Assembly: GCA_002401545.1 (NCBI GenBank)
Contig: NVTJ01000013.1
Coordinates: forward strand, 17,481-34,262
Direction: 5' to 3'
DNA from: Alphaproteobacteria bacterium
Lineage (GTDB): Bacteria > Pseudomonadota > Alphaproteobacteria > Sphingomonadales > Emcibacteraceae
Length of the DNA stretch: 16,782 bases
Shown here: piece after piece, positions 1 to 7,225 of the stretch
Numbering within the stretch: position 1 is the stretch's first letter
How the letters are laid out: every line of letters begins with the position of its first letter
The notes under the pieces: generated by a model
Told to the model about the DNA's origin: nothing
Databases searched by the model: none
What the model saw: the letters and a program-made list of their open reading frames with translations, nothing else
Made by a program: the position numbers and the translations under genes

Positions 1-3000
1 TGTATCAGGAATTCTTTTGAAGAAATTTTTCTCAATGGCCAGTCGCAAATTTTGAACAGCTTTGGGGGAGGAAGAATTGCGGGCGATGACCAGATAGGCG
101 ACCGGCACCACAAAAAGTGTGAAAAAAGTCGCAATGGATACGCCGAATATAATCACTATGCCCAATACAAAGCGGGTCTCGGCCCCGGCGCCACTGCCCA
201 CAATCAGGGCAATCGACCCCATGATGGTGGTCAGGGAAGTCATGACAATGGGCCGCAGCCTTTTTCGGGAAGCGTCCAGCAGGGCTTCGGTAAATTCCAC
301 CCCCTGATCCCGTAGCTGATTAGCAAATTCTACAATCAATATCCCGTTCTTGGTGGCCAGCCCCACCAGCATGATCAGCCCGATCTGGCTGTAAATATTA
401 ATGGTTTGCCCGGTGAGATACAGGCCGAGCAATGCCCCCACCATGGCAAAAGGCACCGTCAGCAGGATGACAAAGGGATGACGGAAACTTTCAAACTGGG
501 CCGCAAGAACCAGAAAAACCGTGACCAATGCCAGCACAAAGACAAAATATATGGAATTTCCGGCCTCCTTAAAATTCTTTGATTCATCCTTGAAATCAAT
601 CGCGGCGTCGTCGGGCAGAATTTCCCGGGCGGTCTGCTCCAGAAAGTCCAGAGCCTGTCCCAGACTGAATCCGGGCTTTAAGTTGGCGGTGAGGGTGATG
701 GACCGCATACGGTTGAACCGCCTCAGATTAGGGGCACTTGCAGTTTCTTTCAGCGTTACCAGATTGGACAGGGGTATCAACAACCCCGTCCGGTTTGAGC
801 GCACATAAATATTGGTCAGGTCGCTGGGGGTTTGGTTTTCGGTTTTGATCCCTTCAAGGATAACAGGATATTCTTCACCGTTCCTGATATAGGTGGTCAC
901 CCGGCGTGACCCGAGCATGGTTTCCAGTGTCCGGCCAATGGTGGCAACAGACACACCAAGGTCTGCGGCCCTGATCAGGTCCACATCAATCAGAATCTGG
1001 GGTTTGGTGGCCTTGTAATCGCTGTCTATACCCACAAGACCGGGGTAGAGTTTAGCCCGTTCAATCATCAAATCCCGCCAGCGGGCCAGTTCCTGATAGT
1101 CAGTTCCCTGAAGTACAAACTGAACCGGGCTGCCGGCCCCGCCCGCAATGCCGCGCGGCATGGAAACAAAAGCTCTGATGCCCGGATGTTTTGCCAGCTT
1201 TCCGGTGAGTTCAACCCGGATTTCCTGTGCTGTGCGGTCCCGCTTGCCCCAGACTTCAAGCCCGATAATTCCAATTCCCGAATTGACCGAGGCGGCAACA
1301 CCAAAACCCGGAACCCGTGACAATACACTTTTGGCTTCCTTGCTGTCCATAAGGGACATCATATCATCTTCCACATCTTTCATATGGCGTTTCATATTTT
1401 CATAGCCGGTGCCTTCCGGCCCCTTGATGCTGACAAAAAACACCCCCTGATCTTCCAGCGGCAGAAATTCCGATGGCAATGTGCGGAAAAGCACAGTGGC
1501 AAGAGCAATCACCGGAATCAGGCTGAGCAGAATGAAGCCGGGCTTTTTAAAAAGCCGCGTCAGAATCCTGATATAGGCCCCTTCCAGGATACGAAGCAGT
1601 TTCATGCCCTGATCGTGAAACCGGTTTTCCCCGCCTTCTTTCCTTAAAATGCGCGAACATAACATGGGTGTCAGCGTTAAGGCGATGATCGAGGAAAATA
1701 CCACGGCGGAGGCCATGGCCATGGCAAATTCAGTGAATAGTCTTCCGGTCTCGCCCTCAATGAAAATAATGGGAATAAAAACCGCAACCAGCACCAGGGT
1801 CGTGGCAATCACGGCAAAGCCCACTTCCCGTGCGCCGTAGTAAGCGGCCAGCAGGGGTGGCTCGCCCCGGTCAATCCTCCGGTAAATATTTTCCAGAACC
1901 AGTATGGCATCATCCACCACCAGCCCGATGGACAGGATCAGGGCCAGCAGGGTGAGCAGATTGATGGAATATCCCGCCATATTCAGGAAAATGAAAGAGG
2001 CAATGATTGATACCGGAACCGTGATGGCTGGCACAAACATGGCCCGGGCACTGCCCAGGAACAGATATATGACCAGCACCACCAGTGACATGGCGATGGC
2101 AAAGGTTTTATATACCTCTGTGATGGCGGCTTCAATGAAGACAGACTGATCAAAAATAACCTCAAGGGAAGTTCCTTGCGGCAGGGTCTTGTCTATCTTT
2201 TTGACTTCCTTTTTTATGGCGCGTGCCGTGGATAATGTGTTGCCTTTGGATTGTTTGACAATACCCAGGCCGATCATGAATTTCCGGTTCCCGCGCATTT
2301 CATTGCGGTAATCCTCTGCCCCAAGCTCCACGAGTGCCACATCCCCAAGGCGGGTCAGATGGCCATCACCTGATTGGCGGATGACCAGTTGGGAAAAGTC
2401 CTTGGGCGTTCTGTATTTGCGGTCAATTCTGACGGTAAATTCCCGTTCAATGGATTCCACCCGTCCGGCGGGAAGTTCTACATTTTCTGCTCTGAGGGCA
2501 TTTTCCACATCATTTACGGTCACATTACGCGCTGCCAGCTGTTGGCGGTTCAGCCAGATACGTATGGCATAGGTCCGGGTGCTGGAACGGATACGGGCAA
2601 CCCCATCCACAGAGGATAGCCGGTCTACCAGAAAACGTTTGGCATAATCCGCCAATTCCAGCCGGGACATATTGCCGGATTTCAGTCTCAGCCACATGAT
2701 AGGCCGGTCATCGGTGTCGGCCTTGGAAATTTCCGGCGGGTCGGCTTCCTCCGGCAGATTATCCAGCAGTTGCGACACCCGCTGGCGGATATCATTGGCG
2801 GCGGCGTCAATGTCACGGCTTATTTTAAATTCGACGGTGACAGTGGAGCGGCCATCCTGACTGGTTGAGGAAATGGTCTTGATGCCTTCTATGCCGCTGA
2901 TGCGGTCCTCCACAAGGCGGGTGATCTTGCTTTCCACAATTTCGGCAGAGGCCCCCCGGTAATTGGTTGAAACAGATACGATGGGCGGGTTTATATCGGG

Positions 3001-3111
3001 ATATTGTCTGAGCGGCAGGTCAAGGAAGTTCATCACTCCGAAGGCCACCAGCAACAGGCTGATGACGGTGGCAAAAACCGGACGGTCAACAGATATGTCA
3101 GACAGGATCAC
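1..3111 (-). CDS. RND efflux transporter permease, HAE1 (AcrB/MexF-like) family, partial at 3' end
   Basis: Inner-membrane proton-driven pump of a tripartite efflux system that exports drugs or other hydrophobic compounds. The frame is open from a GTG at 3111 to the window edge, giving 1037 codons. AcrB-type proteins are about 1040 residues, so only a few residues should be missing. The N-terminus reads ILSDISVDRPVFATVISLLL, followed by LPLRQYPDI and PPIVSVST, which is the family hallmark. TM4 carries the proton-relay pair in GLVVDDAILVLENIYRR (D400, D401; AcrB D407/D408). The TM10 lysine lies in GLATKNGILIVEFANQ (K921; AcrB K940). The GTG start overlaps the TGA of the upstream fusion-protein gene by 4 nt, implying translational coupling. 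No outer-membrane channel gene is visible, so the pump may use one encoded elsewhere or just outside the window. Substrate cannot be inferred. Confidence 0.95.
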   Translation of the reverse strand, partial: MILSDISVDRPVFATVISLLLVAFGVMNFLDLPLRQYPDINPPIVSVSTNYRGASAEIVESKITRLVEDRISGIEGIKTISSTSQDGRSTVTVEFKISRDIDAAANDIRQRVSQLLDNLPEEADPPEISKADTDDRPIMWLRLKSGNMSRLELADYAKRFLVDRLSSVDGVARIRSSTRTYAIRIWLNRQQLAARNVTVNDVENALRAENVELPAGRVESIEREFTVRIDRKYRTPKDFSQLVIRQSGDGHLTRLGDVALVELGAEDYRNEMRGNRKFMIGLGIVKQSKGNTLSTARAIKKEVKKIDKTLPQGTSLEVIFDQSVFIEAAITEVYKTFAIAMSLVVLVIYLFLGSARAMFVPAITVPVSIIASFIFLNMAGYSINLLTLLALILSIGLVVDDAILVLENIYRRIDRGEPPLLAAYYGAREVGFAVIATTLVLVAVFIPIIFIEGETGRLFTEFAMAMASAVVFSSIIALTLTPMLCSRILRKEGGENRFHDQGMKLLRILEGAYIRILTRLFKKPGFILLSLIPVIALATVLFRTLPSEFLPLEDQGVFFVSIKGPEGTGYENMKRHMKDVEDDMMSLMDSKEAKSVLSRVPGFGVAASVNSGIGIIGLEVWGKRDRTAQEIRVELTGKLAKHPGIRAFVSMPRGIAGGAGSPVQFVLQGTDYQELARWRDLMIERAKLYPGLVGIDSDYKATKPQILIDVDLIRAADLGVSVATIGRTLETMLGSRRVTTYIRNGEEYPVILEGIKTENQTPSDLTNIYVRSNRTGLLIPLSNLVTLKETASAPNLRRFNRMRSITLTANLKPGFSLGQALDFLEQTAREILPDDAAIDFKDESKNFKEAGNSIYFVFVLALVTVFLVLAAQFESFRHPFVILLTVPFAMVGALLGLYLTGQTINIYSQIGLIMLVGLATKNGILIVEFANQLRDQGVEFTEALLDASRKRLRPIVMTSLTTIMGSIALIVGSGAGAETRFVLGIVIIFGVSIATFFTLFVVPVAYLVIARNSSSPKAVQNLRLAIEKNFFKRIPDT

Positions 3112-4172
3112 AAACTGTTCTCCCGGTCTGGATTTATGATGGTGATCTTGCTGTTGTCCTGCAGTTTCATCGTCCCTTCTACAACGACTTTCTGGCCAAT
3201 GTGCAGCCCCTCAAGTATTTCAATGGCCCCGGGGCGGCGTCTGCCGATGATGACAGACTGCCGCTTGACCTGACCCGTTTCCAGCACAAGGAAAACATAA
3301 ACATTCGTCGCCGTCATCACCAGGGCTTCTTCGGGGATCATGATGGACTGGCTTTTGTTTTTTATCAGCTTTACCCGCATGAGCATGCCGGGCCGCAGCT
3401 TTCTGTCCTTATTGGGAATGATCGCCCGGACGGTGATGGCGCGTGAGACCCGATCAACCCGGCTGCCGATATTGCTCACGATGCCCTCAAAGTGAAACTT
3501 CGGATAGGCATCACTCAGGGCTTTGATGCTCTGCCCCACTTTCAGGGTGGCCAGAAAGCCTTCCGGCACCGTAAAGTCAAGCTTGATGAGGGACAGGTCA
3601 TCCAGGGTGGCAATCACCGTACCCGGCGTTACCAATGATCCAAGGCTGACCAGACGCAGGCCAAGCTGGCCATCAAAAGGGGCCACAATCTGTCGGTCCC
3701 GGATGCGCGACAGGGCGACCTGCACGTCCGCTTTTGCTTTCTTATAGAGGGTTTTCTGGTCGTCCAGCCGCGCGGTGGGCAGAGTGCGGGCCTTGACCAG
3801 TCCTGTGATACGTTTGAGGTCGCGTTTTTGTTGTTTGGCATTGACTTCTGCCGAGCGCAGGGCAGCTCTTTCCTCGTCACTGACCAGTTCAACAAGAATC
3901 TGGCCTTTGGTCGCGGTCATGCCATCGGTGAAATTGATTTTGGCAATCTTGTCGGTGGTCGAAGCGGTAAGATTGACCGACTCATTGGCTCTGGTGGTGC
4001 CCAGCGCCTCAATGGTGTCAGTAAAAATATCTGAGATTACCGGGGCGACCACAACCGCAACAACGCCCGGTCCCCGCCGGTGCTGCTGAGAGGGCTGATT
4101 AAGTTGGCCGATATAATAGAGCACCCCGCCAAGGGTAGACAAAAGGATGAGAGCAATAATTTTTTTTATCAT
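3108..4172 (-). CDS. RND efflux periplasmic adaptor (membrane fusion protein, HlyD/AcrA family)
   Basis: Periplasmic adaptor that links the inner-membrane pump to an outer-membrane channel. I start it at the ATG at 4172 (354 aa) because AGG lies 5 nt upstream; an in-frame TTG at 4184 would add only four residues. Residues 4-20 form a hydrophobic N-terminal anchor or signal segment, followed by a Pro/Gln/Arg linker. A first half-lipoyl strand region (about 66-98) is followed by a charged helical hairpin (about 100-158). The second half-lipoyl motif APFDGQLGLRLVSLGSLV starts near 164. Beta-barrel and membrane-proximal domains fill the rest, with KLRPGMLMRVKL at about 258-269, typical of this family. 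There is no lipobox cysteine, so it is probably membrane-anchored rather than lipidated. It is the first gene of the two-gene efflux operon. Confidence 0.93.
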   Translation of the reverse strand: MIKKIIALILLSTLGGVLYYIGQLNQPSQQHRRGPGVVAVVVAPVISDIFTDTIEALGTTRANESVNLTASTTDKIAKINFTDGMTATKGQILVELVSDEERAALRSAEVNAKQQKRDLKRITGLVKARTLPTARLDDQKTLYKKAKADVQVALSRIRDRQIVAPFDGQLGLRLVSLGSLVTPGTVIATLDDLSLIKLDFTVPEGFLATLKVGQSIKALSDAYPKFHFEGIVSNIGSRVDRVSRAITVRAIIPNKDRKLRPGMLMRVKLIKNKSQSIMIPEEALVMTATNVYVFLVLETGQVKRQSVIIGRRRPGAIEILEGLHIGQKVVVEGTMKLQDNSKITIINPDRENSL

Positions 4173-4218
4173 TATAACCTGCAAATCTGGAGCCGAAACA
4201 TAGGGTTTTATATATTAT

Positions 4219-4232
4219 TTCTAGAATATTCT
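4219..4232. promoter_or_regulatory. Overlapping perfect palindromes upstream of the efflux operon (candidate operator)
   Basis: The 74-bp AT-rich gap between the methyltransferase stop and the fusion-protein start contains two overlapping perfect palindromes: TTCTAGAA (4219-4226) and AGAATATTCT (4223-4232). An operator here would suit an efflux operon with no regulator gene next to it. On the minus strand TATAAA follows shortly downstream and could be a -10 box, but no good -35 is spaced from it. AT-rich sequence gives short palindromes easily, so this is tentative. Confidence 0.3.
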
Positions 4233-4246
4233 GTATTATTTTTAAA

Positions 4247-5032
4247 TCACATTGTTTTGATATTTATATTTTTGGGATCTATGAGGTTACCGGCGATGGC
4301 CGGGCGGGGCAGGCGCTCGCGGTGTTTAACGCGGGGGCCGGTGGCATAAATTTGTTTTTCAGCCTCAACAATTAAGGCCCCGGCAAGGTTATGCCACCAC
4401 CTCTGTCCGGCATTTTCCAGTGTGGTCATCAGGGAGAGCAGTGGCCGGCTTTTGAAGGGCGGCAGATGCAGAGCCGATGCTGTCCGGGTCGGGGTAAGCA
4501 TATTATCCCCGAACAGGTCGCGTAGCTGCCGGATGGAAAATGGTTTGCCATGACCAAAGGGAGTGCGGTCGGTTCTTGCCCAGAACCCAAGGCGGTTTGG
4601 CACCACCACAATCACCCGTCCGCCCGGTGCCAGTATGCGCCAGACCTCGCGCAGCAATTGGCGACTTTGTTCGGTATGCTCCAGAATATGAACCATCAAT
4701 ATGCGGTCAATGGCGGCATCTTTCAGAGGCAGGGCATCTTCATGGGCGAGGGCGGTGAGGTTCCCCCTGTGGCGGTGCGCCCCGTCATTGTCGGGATTGC
4801 CGCCCTGTCGCGGCCAGCGGATGACCCCCTGGGCCGCAGGCATGATGCTGATCACATGATTGGCGCTTGCCCGGTAAACATCCAGATATGGCGTTACAAA
4901 CCCAAGCCCCATGACATCCATACCGCGTATGTCGGGCCAGAGCGCGGCGATTTGCCGGCGCACCAGACGTGCCGTGACCCGCCCAAGGGGCTGTTCGTAA
5001 AAGCCGCGCAGTTTAACCACATCCTGATACAT
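4247..5032 (-). CDS. Class I SAM-dependent methyltransferase (Methyltransf_11-like)
   Basis: Soluble 261-aa protein with a Rossmann-type methyltransferase fold. Motif I is degenerate (DVMGLGFVTPYL, residues 39-50) instead of the usual DxGxGxG. The segment DALPLKDAAIDRILMVHILEH (99-119) covers the acidic loop and motif IV. REVWRILAPGGRVIVVVPN (128-146) is the classical post-motif strand. The acceptor substrate is unknown. I prefer the ATG at 5032, which has GAGAGG 7 nt upstream, over the GTG at 5047. It follows phaB after 54 nt on the same strand and may be co-transcribed with it, but nothing in the sequence ties it to PHA metabolism. From memory, alphaproteobacterial relatives with this motif I variant are often encoded near hydroxyacylglutathione hydrolase genes; that context is not seen here. 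Confidence 0.85.
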   Translation of the reverse strand: MYQDVVKLRGFYEQPLGRVTARLVRRQIAALWPDIRGMDVMGLGFVTPYLDVYRASANHVISIMPAAQGVIRWPRQGGNPDNDGAHRHRGNLTALAHEDALPLKDAAIDRILMVHILEHTEQSRQLLREVWRILAPGGRVIVVVPNRLGFWARTDRTPFGHGKPFSIRQLRDLFGDNMLTPTRTASALHLPPFKSRPLLSLMTTLENAGQRWWHNLAGALIVEAEKQIYATGPRVKHRERLPRPAIAGNLIDPKNINIKTM

Positions 5033-5086
5033 CACTCCGCCTCTCACATTTTGTTCAGGGACAGGGTAGCGGATATTGTGATATGT

Positions 5087-5809
5087 TTAAACCATATATT
5101 GGCCGCCGTTGATGGTCAGGGTGGAACCGGTGATGAAACTGGCCTTGTCAGAGACAAGATAAGCGACCGCGTCGGCAATCTCTTTTGCTTCACCCAGACG
5201 CCGCAGGGGAATGCCTTTGATGATTTTGGCGACAATCTCTTCCGGTACGGCCAGAACCATTTCAGTGGCAACATATCCCGGCGCGATGGCATTTGCGGTA
5301 ATGTTATAGCGTGCCCCTTCCTGTGCCAATGCCTTGACGAAGCCGATGGTTCCGGCCTTGGCGGCAGAATAATTGACCTGTCCCATCTGGCCTTTTTGAC
5401 CGTTGATGGAGCTGATGCAGACGATCCGGCCATATTTATTTGACTTCATGCCCTCATATACGGCTTTGCACATGTTAAAGTTAGAGGTGAGGTTGGTGTC
5501 CATGACCGCGTCCCACATGTCTTTTGTCATGCGTCCGAAGCTGGTGTCGCGGGTGATGCCCGCATTATTGACCAGAATGTCAACCGCGCCCAGTTTCTGC
5601 ACCACATTGGCGACACCCTCAGCGCAGGCATCAAAATCGCCCACGTCCCATTTATAGACATTAATACCAGTGGCTTCTTTGAATTTTGCGGCGGCTTCAT
5701 CGTTACCGGCGTAAGAGGCGGCGACAGTATATCCCGCTTCTTTCAGACTCAGGGAAATGGCAGCGCCGATACCACGGGTACCGCCTGTGACGAGTGCGAC
5801 TTTAGACAT
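5087..5809 (-). CDS. phaB: Acetoacetyl-CoA reductase (NADPH-dependent, SDR family)
   Basis: Reduces acetoacetyl-CoA to (R)-3-hydroxybutyryl-CoA, the second step of polyhydroxybutyrate synthesis in the cytoplasm. At 240 aa it is close to the 246 aa of the Ralstonia enzyme. The cofactor motif TGGTRGIG is at residues 8-15 and NNAG at 81-84. The catalytic set is N106, S134, Y147 and K151 (in VNYSAAKAG). The stretch SSINGQKGQMGQVNYSAAK and the later APGYVATEM are characteristic of PhaB rather than FabG, although FabG-like activity cannot be excluded from sequence alone. The ATG at 5809 has AGAGG 9 nt upstream. It lies 35 nt downstream of phaA in the same direction, so phaA and phaB form an operon. 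Confidence 0.95.
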   Translation of the reverse strand: MSKVALVTGGTRGIGAAISLSLKEAGYTVAASYAGNDEAAAKFKEATGINVYKWDVGDFDACAEGVANVVQKLGAVDILVNNAGITRDTSFGRMTKDMWDAVMDTNLTSNFNMCKAVYEGMKSNKYGRIVCISSINGQKGQMGQVNYSAAKAGTIGFVKALAQEGARYNITANAIAPGYVATEMVLAVPEEIVAKIIKGIPLRRLGEAKEIADAVAYLVSDKASFITGSTLTINGGQYMV

Positions 5810-5844
5810 ATATTTTTACCTCTGGTTGTTGGATTTTACCTTTT

Positions 5845-7020
5845 TCAGGGCCGTTCAACACATATGGCGACACCCATGCCGCCGCCGATACACAGGGTAG
5901 CGAGTCCGCGCCGAACATCCCTTCTTTTCATTTCATGCAGTAATGTGGTCAGCACGCGGGCACCGCTGGCACCAACCGGATGACCGATGGCAATGGCGCC
6001 GCCATTGACGTTCAGCTTGTCTGCCGGAATGTCAAGGTCTTTGCCGACGGCACAGGCCTGTGATGCAAAGGCTTCGTTGGCTTCAATCAGATCAACATCG
6101 TCCATGGTCCATCCGGCTTTCTTCAACGCCTTCCTGCTGGCAGGGACCGGACCAATGCCCATGATGGACGGGTCAACGCCCGCCGTGGCCCATGATTTGA
6201 TAATGGCAAGCGGGTTCAGGCCGCGTTTTTTGGCCTCTTCCACGCTCATCAGCATAACTGCGGCCGCGCCGTCATTAATACCGCTGGCATTGGCGGCGGT
6301 TACCGTGCCATCTTTTTTGAAGGCGGGACGCATGGCGGACAGGCCCTCTGCCGTGACACCCTTGCGGATATATTCATCTTCGGATACCTCCACATCGCCG
6401 CGCCGGTTTTTGATGGTGACGGTGACAATCTCATCCTTGAATTTTCCGGCGGCCTGTGCGGCTTCGGCTTTATTCTGTGAATTGGCGGCGAAACTGTCTT
6501 GTTCCTCACGGGTGATCTGCCATTGTTCGGCGATATTTTCAGCGGTGATGCCCATATGGGTGCCGCCAAAGATATCTGTCAGCGCATCCCAGATCATGGT
6601 GTCCTTGAATTCAGCAGAGCCCATTTTAGTGCCGCTGCGCAGGTAAGCGGAATGTTGGGACTGACTCATGCTTTCCTGTCCGCCGGCGATGACAATATCC
6701 GCATCGCCGCACTGGATGGCCTGAAACCCCATGGCCACCGCACGAAGGCCGGAGCCGCAGATCTGATTAATGCCAAAGGCCGTGGTTTCATGGGGAAGTC
6801 CCGCATTGACCGCCGCCTGGCGTGCCGGGTTCTGTCCGGCACCTGCGGTCAAAACCTGGCCGAGAATGACTTCAGTGATGTCTTCTGCGGCTACGCCGGT
6901 TTCCGCCAGCAAACCCCTGATGACAACCTCGCCCAGATAATGGGCCGGGACTTTGCTTAATGATCCGTTGAAAGACCCAACCGGGGTACGAAGGGCGGCG
7001 ATAATGGCAACTTCAGTCAT
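5845..7020 (-). CDS. phaA: Acetyl-CoA acetyltransferase (beta-ketothiolase)
   Basis: Condenses two acetyl-CoA into acetoacetyl-CoA, the entry step to polyhydroxybutyrate. The 391-aa product matches the family length. The acyl-accepting cysteine is C88 in NQICGSGLRAV. H347 lies in GGAIAIGHPVGASG, and the second catalytic cysteine is C377 in LATLCIGGGMG. The ATG at 7020 is chosen because the protein then begins MTEVAIIAALRTPVGSF, as thiolases do, and AAGGA lies 9 nt upstream. The frame is open for another 33 codons upstream, but that extension is basic, unlike the family and lacks support. A candidate promoter lies about 140-175 nt upstream. The gene is followed by phaB after 35 nt. Confidence 0.96.
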   Translation of the reverse strand: MTEVAIIAALRTPVGSFNGSLSKVPAHYLGEVVIRGLLAETGVAAEDITEVILGQVLTAGAGQNPARQAAVNAGLPHETTAFGINQICGSGLRAVAMGFQAIQCGDADIVIAGGQESMSQSQHSAYLRSGTKMGSAEFKDTMIWDALTDIFGGTHMGITAENIAEQWQITREEQDSFAANSQNKAEAAQAAGKFKDEIVTVTIKNRRGDVEVSEDEYIRKGVTAEGLSAMRPAFKKDGTVTAANASGINDGAAAVMLMSVEEAKKRGLNPLAIIKSWATAGVDPSIMGIGPVPASRKALKKAGWTMDDVDLIEANEAFASQACAVGKDLDIPADKLNVNGGAIAIGHPVGASGARVLTTLLHEMKRRDVRRGLATLCIGGGMGVAICVERP

Positions 7021-7165
7021 GGCTTTGATTCCTTGAATGTTTATTTTTAAAGAGCAGGAATGGCGCTTGAATGAAAAAACCGCCGTCCCGCTATGCCGCT
7101 TATTATCGTACTGCAACATAAAAAAGCAAATTAAAGTTTTTCATGTTTTCTTCGAGTCTTGAATT

Positions 7166-7194
7166 TTTATAAGATATCCCGCAAACCTTTGCAA
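7166..7194 (-). promoter_or_regulatory. Candidate sigma-70 promoter for phaAB
   Basis: On the minus strand, TTGCAA (7189-7194, 4/6 match to the -35 consensus) is separated by exactly 17 nt from TATAAA (7166-7171, 5/6 match to -10). Transcription would start near 7160 and leave a leader of about 140 nt before phaA. The rest of the 205-nt gap between the PhaC-like gene and phaA is AT-rich, and I see no convincing intrinsic terminator or RNA structure in it. Confidence 0.5.
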
Positions 7195-7211
7195 TAGTTT
7201 CTTTTTGCAAT
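7188..7211. repeat. Tandem TTTGCAAT elements overlapping the phaAB -35 box (candidate PhaR operator)
   Basis: Two identical 8-mers, TTTGCAAT, occur at 7188-7195 and 7204-7211, 16 bp start to start. Each contains the palindrome TTGCAA. The first covers the -35 box of the candidate phaAB promoter, so a bound protein would block polymerase. PhaR proteins of alphaproteobacteria are known to bind TGC-rich DNA, and phaR is encoded about 1.5 kb away. The assignment to PhaR is inference. Confidence 0.4.
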
Positions 7212-7225
7212 GAAATATTGAAACA

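Noticed and set aside
5040..5100. ATATG/CATAT inverted repeat between phaB and the methyltransferase
   Set aside because: Only a 5-bp AT-only stem with no T-run; too weak to be called a terminator or operator.
4550..5443. 297-codon plus-strand open frame across the methyltransferase and phaB
   Set aside because: It is antisense to two genes with clear family motifs, spans their boundary, and its product is His/Cys/Gly-rich with no recognisable domain; it is a shadow of the codon bias of the real genes.
5987..6646. 219-codon plus-strand open frame antisense to phaA
   Set aside because: The Ala/Ser/Leu-rich product has no family features, and phaA on the other strand carries all catalytic motifs.
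7075..7100. GC-rich stretch followed by six T on the minus strand, considered as a terminator after the PhaC-like gene
   Set aside because: The GC-rich part (GCGGCATAGCGGGACGGCGG) does not fold on itself: there is no complementary GCCGC arm, so it is not an intrinsic terminator.
7021..7119. N-terminal extension of phaA by 33 codons
   Set aside because: The extra residues are basic and unlike any thiolase N-terminus; the ATG at 7020 has a ribosome site and gives the conserved beginning.
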